Assembly (NCBI GenBank): GCA_050084515.1 | Contig: CM114274.1 | Location: 18,104,001 to 18,168,000, forward strand | Source: Blasia pusilla | Taxonomy: Eukaryota; Marchantiophyta; Marchantiopsida; Blasiales | Direction: 5' to 3' | DNA: 64,000 bases | In this document: piece after piece, positions 59,061 to 64,000 of the stretch | How positions within the stretch are numbered: the first letter of the stretch is position 1 | Layout of the letters: each line of letters begins with the position of its first letter | The notes under the pieces: model-generated | Database searches by the model: none | The model's input: the letters and a program-made list of their open reading frames with translations, nothing else | What the model was told of the DNA's origin: nothing | Translations under genes and position numbers: made by a program

Positions 59061-61744
59061 GCTGTACTCCTATGGCCTTTGGAACAAATTTGCTTCCCGA
59101 ACGACAGCCTTTCACATCCCCGTCTCCCTGCGAATTACAGAATCTGAGATCATCTCGCTTCCACTTCCCTCACAAATTTAATTCCCGTCCTCTCCTCGCT
59201 TCCGCGACCATCTAGTCTCCACGGTTGAAACATAAAGTTTCTTCCTACCCTCAAACTATTTGCTCTGCACTTCACGTCCCCAATTACGCAAATCTCAAGC
59301 AGCGATTGGCACGATTCATATCACTTTTCTACACCATTTCCCGATGGACATTTCCATCTTAAAACGGAATGGAAATAACAATTCCTCACTTCCACTTCTC
59401 CATCAAACCTAAAACAACGCTTCTGAAATTTGCAATCTCACTCACTCTTCACTAAAAGAAAAACTTATTTACAGTCATCGCTGGAGTGGAAAACAAGCGC
59501 AGATTCCCGCCTTCCCAAGTGCTCTAGTTTCTTGCTTTCGTATGTTCTGTTCAGGAATTAAATCAGTCTTCACGAACTTTACGAATGGAACAAGCATTTG
59601 TTCCCATAAGCAGGTGGGTTCTCTCCCCTTTCCCACCCCATTCTCCAAATACGGCATAAATTGTGTTTTCTTTTAAATTTATATTATTATTGGAGAATAT
59701 CTCATTTCTCTTTTTGACACGTGTCTTTTCAACAAATAGAATCGTTTATTGTCTAAATGTATTGAATTATACATTTAAGATGGATAATTCAAAAGTATAT
59801 ATCTAATGTGAATTACAAGAGAGAAAAAAAAGGGTTCGAGGGAGAGGGAAAATTTTGGGGTTCTAAAAATAAAACTCTTATGGCCCTTCCAAGGCACCAA
59901 TTTTTTCCCTTGCTTCTCACTAGTCTATCCACTTTTGACTCTATCCGCTATGTGTTTGTTTCATGATATGCCAACGTTTTTTCCCTTTGTGGGTTCCCTC
60001 TACTATACGTTCGTGTTTTCCCCTTGTGCTAACTATTGGTTAATGCGATTTGTGTTTTGTGCTATTTTTCCCTTGTTTTTGTTTTTCCTTCATCTTAACT
60101 ATTGGTTCCTTTTCTTCATATATAGTGTTATTATTTTCCTCTCACGACTACATTTGCAACCCGTTTATGAGTCATGGGAATTTGCAAACTTGAGAATTGG
60201 TCTCACAAATTGCGATTACAACATAGCTTGAAAGTCCCATTTTCTAACAATTGCAAGATATTCACAACCTTTCTATAACTTTGCGAGTCATTTGCATATG
60301 ATTGTAGGTATGAGTAGGTACTAATATAACTCACTCCTCACTCACAAATAAGTCGCAAAATAGCGAGTCCAAGTTATGGTTTCTTACACTCCCAAAGCAA
60401 TTATGTTATGCTCCTTGTTCGCTCAATGTGGACTCATTTTTGATCTACAAAACACTTTTCAAAGAGGGATTTGGCTCCTTCCAATTTTTTTGTAAGGCTG
60501 GTTTTCCTCCTTCATTTCTTATAGTTAGAACCAAAAATTATCCCAAAAAATATACTACCATAAACTTCAGTCATCTTCATGTCCTTCAACATCAAAAGAA
60601 ATGCCCACAAAAAAAACTAAGAACTTAGCTCCACTATAGAAAGAAAATAGTTGCAAAATGAAGAGATCCACTACTAGGGATAAGAGCGGCAAGACGGCTC
60701 TATTACAAGCCATTTTTTTTTACCAGCAGTGGCTCCACTACGAGTCTACTTTATGCAAGTCCCTTGTGGCTTCATCGTGTGTCAATGCATTTTTTAGTCA
60801 AAAATGGGTTTCGAGTCGGGGAAGCCGATCTGCCTTTGCGAGTCTCTACATGCAACCTGGTCGCAATAAAGTCGCACTCCCAAGTTCGGGTTCATCTCGC
60901 AATGAGCCGACAATACGCCTACAAGTTGCAACTATGATATGGTCCAATGATGGAGAATCTACCATATCTTCCCCAACACCATGCTTTTGAAGAATGTTAG
61001 TCATGTATGTTTCGAGCCACGGAAATTACACTTGTGTTGTTATAGTGGGGGATATGTTTCTCTCCGCATCATAGATACGTGACCACTTTGTCATGCATCA
61101 ATGTTCATAAAAAAAAATTGTGCTTGGAAGAGGCCTATCTCTATCAAATTTACCCTTCTATGTGCCCCATATGCTCTCTCATTATCATCATCGTCATTAT
61201 TGTCAACATCCACCATATATCCTATGTGTCCTTGACATTGGTATGACAATATGAACGCAACTCAACAACTCAAATGTGTAGAACATATGCCTTACCTAAT
61301 GTGTAGCCCTTTCCATACTTCCCTCTACTTGGGCCTAGTTTCTAATTGGTGTACGTAATCTTCCAAAAAATACATCCATCTACAATACACTATGGCTTAT
61401 TTTATATTTGAAAGTAGATTGTATATTTGGGTATCTAGCCATTCACATGTAGGTTTGCTAGAATCCATAATATAGATGGATCTTTATCACATCTTAGTTA
61501 GTCAACAAGTAGAGTTTCACCATGTTGACGATGTAGAAAGTCAACAAGTTATTTAAGCATAACTTCTTCCCCAGATGTAAGATGAGGTTGGCCACAACTT
61601 CATTGCATCGGGATTATCGTTGAGGAAAAAAATCCTCTTTTGCTATCTTAGGCTTAGTGATATGTTGATAAAGTCAATTATCACTCGATAACCTATGTGC
61701 ATGAGTTATTGGTTTAAGGGTATTTTGGGGGAAAGAGCATTTTA
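59061..61744. other. Upstream flank of ATG101 and AT-rich spacer
   Basis: The first 600 bp probably holds the ATG101 promoter and leader (pyrimidine-rich on +). At about 59,678-59,735 the sequence TTATATTATTATTGGAGAAT matches pieces at 11,265 and 11,370 in Helitron copy B, so a short fragment of that family lies here. The rest shows no gene. Confidence 0.4.
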
Positions 61745-62640
61745 GAGGTGTGTCGTGAAGAGCTAAGTCTATAACGCCCGTTGTAGCGAGGATTCGAGAA
61801 ACGAGTCATGATCTTAGGTCCAAGGAGGAAAGACTTTGGTGTGACTCACCAAAGTTGCAACCTAGACTAGCTAATTAGGAGACTAGGAAGGGAGGAAAAA
61901 CCAGTCGCAAATCTAACATTAGGCAAGACGCGGACGTATCTTGTGACTAGCCTTAGGTTAGAAAGGGGCATAGCTACTCATGGGAAAAAATCCAAGGAAA
62001 GAAAATTTTTAGACCTTAGAGCCAAGTGCCAAGTAAAGGGAGAGAAGCAAGGAACACATGAGTAGTCAAGATGGGCGAGACACCACAAGACTAGTCACGA
62101 AATGCAAAGGGCGGCAAGACAACCATGAGACGCCAAACAGAGAGTTGTCACATCTGAGTAGCCGATAGGCCGAGATCTATCGTGGATAGGGCATAAGAGC
62201 CAGTGGACTATCTTGAGTATAACTTTGTCTGCGGTGTTGGATGAGGTTGAGGATAGGTCCGTTGTGTCAGGAACGTCGTTTCTGACAACTTTCCTATTCG
62301 GGTCTTTCACACTCAGGTGACTTGTTGAGTAAGTCATCCGCCCTGGGTAACATGTGTGCGCAGGTTACCATGAGGCTAGCTATTTTTAAGGGAAGAGCTT
62401 TTTGGCTCTTCCCAACCCTATATAAGGGAGGAAGATGGCTTTCCCAAGCCTCATGTTGGGCCGTTGGAGCATCTATCTTGTATGTGTGTGAGATAGGACT
62501 AGGGTGCTAGCGTCTGAATTCCTTTATAGTGCATGGTGGACGAGGCTCAAAATGCTGATGTAGATTGAGGAGTGGAGTTTTAGGCGTGTGTGCCGTTTTT
62601 AGTACTCTTTATTTTTACATGAGAAAGATGTCAAGGGGCC
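61745..62640 (+). repeat. 5' LTR of the second gypsy family, + copy
   Basis: The segment 62,170-62,640 aligns with the reverse complement of 8,500-8,998. A TATA box (TATATAA, 62,419-62,425) sits between two shared blocks, GAAGAGCTTTTTGGCTCTTCCC before it and AAGATGGCTTTCCC after it, as expected for the U3/R border. The upstream limit near 61,770 (TATAACGCCCGTTGTAGCG) is a guess, because the other copy is truncated there. No convincing primer binding site was seen after 62,640. Confidence 0.6.
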
Positions 62641-63529
62641 CATTATGGCCCATAGAAACACGGGCCAAGCCTTGGTCCCTTTTTGCCCTTACGTAGTTGC
62701 GAGCGCCGTGGTCGGCGCCTTTCTCGACGTGGTGGAGTGCGGATGTAGTTGGGGACAATGCGGATGTAGTAGGGGACAAGATGGACGTGGTTGGCAAGAC
62801 ATGTGTGGTTTGGGCATGGGCCGACATGGTAGGCCGGGTGGACTTGGTAGAGGGGCGGGTGACGTAATAGACGGGCATGGTTGCGTTTGGACGGGGTTGA
62901 GTTGAGGTTGCGAGGCGCGTCTGGGGGTGGGTGGAGAGATTTTTCACAACGTGATATTTTTCGGGCGTGGTTGGGGTTTGCGAGGATTTTGATGGAGGCA
63001 TACACGCCGATGCTGACGGGAGGTTCGATGTGTTGGGCGAGGAGAGTGTTGTGTTGCAGAGGTTGTCGTATCACATGGAGGAATGGATGTTGACGATGCC
63101 GTAGGTTGGAGGGCGTGATCAGGTTACCTATTCGAGTCCCTTTTCCCGCACTTATCTTATGTGATTGAGAGTGATGGGTGTTGGGTAGTTGTTGGGGCTA
63201 GATGGATGTAGCGATGGTGACGAGTGTAATCTCCATGCATGTGTAGCATGTTTATGGATATACATCGGTTTCTGAGTAGGGGTCATGTGTATGACCCGAG
63301 AGTATCAATGGTTCAGGTGAGTTAGTTGGGAGGCTCATGGTGAGCCCGAGTGTTGAGTGTGCGTGAGGCCGGGTGTGTCATCAGTGGATTACCATTAGCA
63401 TCAGTGAGCTAGTGAGGAGTGTGGGAGACTCTTAGTGAGTCTGAGTGCTTGAGTGGGTGAGACAGGGTTGTCATCACGGCGTTCTTCCAGGGTTCGGAAG
63501 AACGGGGTAGTGCGAGCAGTAGTAGTGGT
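62641..63529 (+). other. Leader of the second gypsy family, + copy
   Basis: GC-rich, apparently non-coding. A 21-bp unit is repeated at 62,739-62,759 and 62,760-62,780. From about 63,010 the sequence is similar to the leader of the - strand copy (reverse complement of 7,785-7,287), here without any inverted duplication. Confidence 0.55.
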
Positions 63530-64000
63530 GTGACACGGAGTGGAGTGAGATACCAAGGGATTACAAGTGAGGAGCTACCTCGACATCCATCCATGGCTGG
63601 ATTGTCATTACTAGACACCGGGTCTGATGACAAGACCCCAGACGGAGGCACGATCACTTGGCTAGAGATGGACAATATGGGCCATCGGGGCATGCGTCGT
63701 TTCTTGGGTGCAATGGGCACCATCAACTTAGATGATTTTATCTAGGAGTTCGACACGTGGTGCGACTTCCAGGAGATACGGACCCCGACACGGTTTGACC
63801 CTTTCATGGCGTGGATGGGGTTGTTCCAGCACTTGGAGGGTCCTCCGATGGATGATTACATGGAGTTTTGATCAATATATTCAGTAAAGATCGATGTTTG
63901 GAGGATGTATTGGGCTCCACGGTATGTGTCCACTAGTGGTCGCGAGGCATATGATGGGATCATGAGAGGAGAGAGACCCACACCATTAGCCCAAAGACTA
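63530..64000 (+). pseudogene. gag start of the second gypsy family, cut by window end
   Basis: The frame reads TWLEMDNMGHRGMRRFLGAM, then INLDDFI and a stop, followed by CDFQEI, FDPFMAWMGLFQHL and PPMDDYMEF with another stop, and WRMYWAPRYVSTSGREAYDG. It aligns closely with the reverse complement of 6,780-7,100. Two stops in about 110 codons show decay. The rest of the element lies outside the window. Confidence 0.6.

Noticed and set aside
1-64000. CRISPR arrays, rRNA or tRNA genes, bacterial operons
   Set aside because: No regularly spaced repeats and no cloverleaf or rRNA-like segments were noticed; gene structure with introns and plant transposons rules out a prokaryotic source. A tRNA scan would be needed to exclude single tRNAs fully.

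Overview
The window looks like nuclear DNA of a land plant. Three intron-containing host genes can be read, and all belong to plant families: a SWP73/BAF60 chromatin-remodelling subunit, a cytosolic PAS-hybrid histidine kinase, and the autophagy factor ATG101. Around them lie decayed Ty3/gypsy chromoviruses, a copia remnant, Helitrons and a two-gene PIF/Harbinger transposon. The style (short conserved exons, a non-receptor PAS-histidine kinase of the PHK/CKI2 type, many Helitrons) would suit a bryophyte or lycophyte, but the clade is an inference and I hold it loosely.

Layout. 1-5.2 kb: a broken chromodomain-bearing Ty3/gypsy element on the + strand with a probable 3' LTR. 5.2-9.0 kb: the 5' half of a second gypsy family on the - strand, whose leader was turned into a large palindrome. 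9.0-11.55 kb: AT-rich non-autonomous Helitron-like copies facing each other. 11,564-18,075: a complete PIF/Harbinger element with 12-bp terminal inverted repeats, an ATT target duplication, a DDE transposase on + and a Myb/trihelix-like partner on -, arranged tail to tail. 18.1-23.5 kb: the SWP73/BAF60 gene (+) and its flanks. 23.5-28.7 kb: the eight-exon histidine kinase (-). 31.2-36.5 kb and about 40.1-43.0 kb: two related, decayed autonomous-type Helitrons (-). 37.4-40.1 kb: purine-rich and palindrome-rich spacer with an unassigned Lys/Arg-rich frame. 44.6-46.25 kb: two more copies of the AT-rich Helitron family, one with both termini intact. 47.1-49.0 kb: copia and gypsy fossils (-). 49-57 kb: mostly unassigned. 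56,993-59,060: ATG101 (-), seven exons. 59-61.7 kb: AT-rich spacer. 61.7-64 kb: a + strand LTR and gag start of the same gypsy family seen at 5.2-9.0 kb, running off the window.

How it fits together. The three host genes are unrelated in function (chromatin remodelling, two-component signalling, autophagy initiation) and are simply islands in repeat DNA. I found no gene cluster that amounts to a new pathway. The most unusual structures are the palindromised retroelement leader, the intact two-gene Harbinger with clustered ACGT motifs near its ends, a 30-bp-arm foldback inside a histidine kinase intron, and a 33-bp-arm hairpin at 39.4 kb. Host exon joins were worked out by eye from reading frame, family similarity and GT/GC-AG borders; transcripts would be needed to confirm them.
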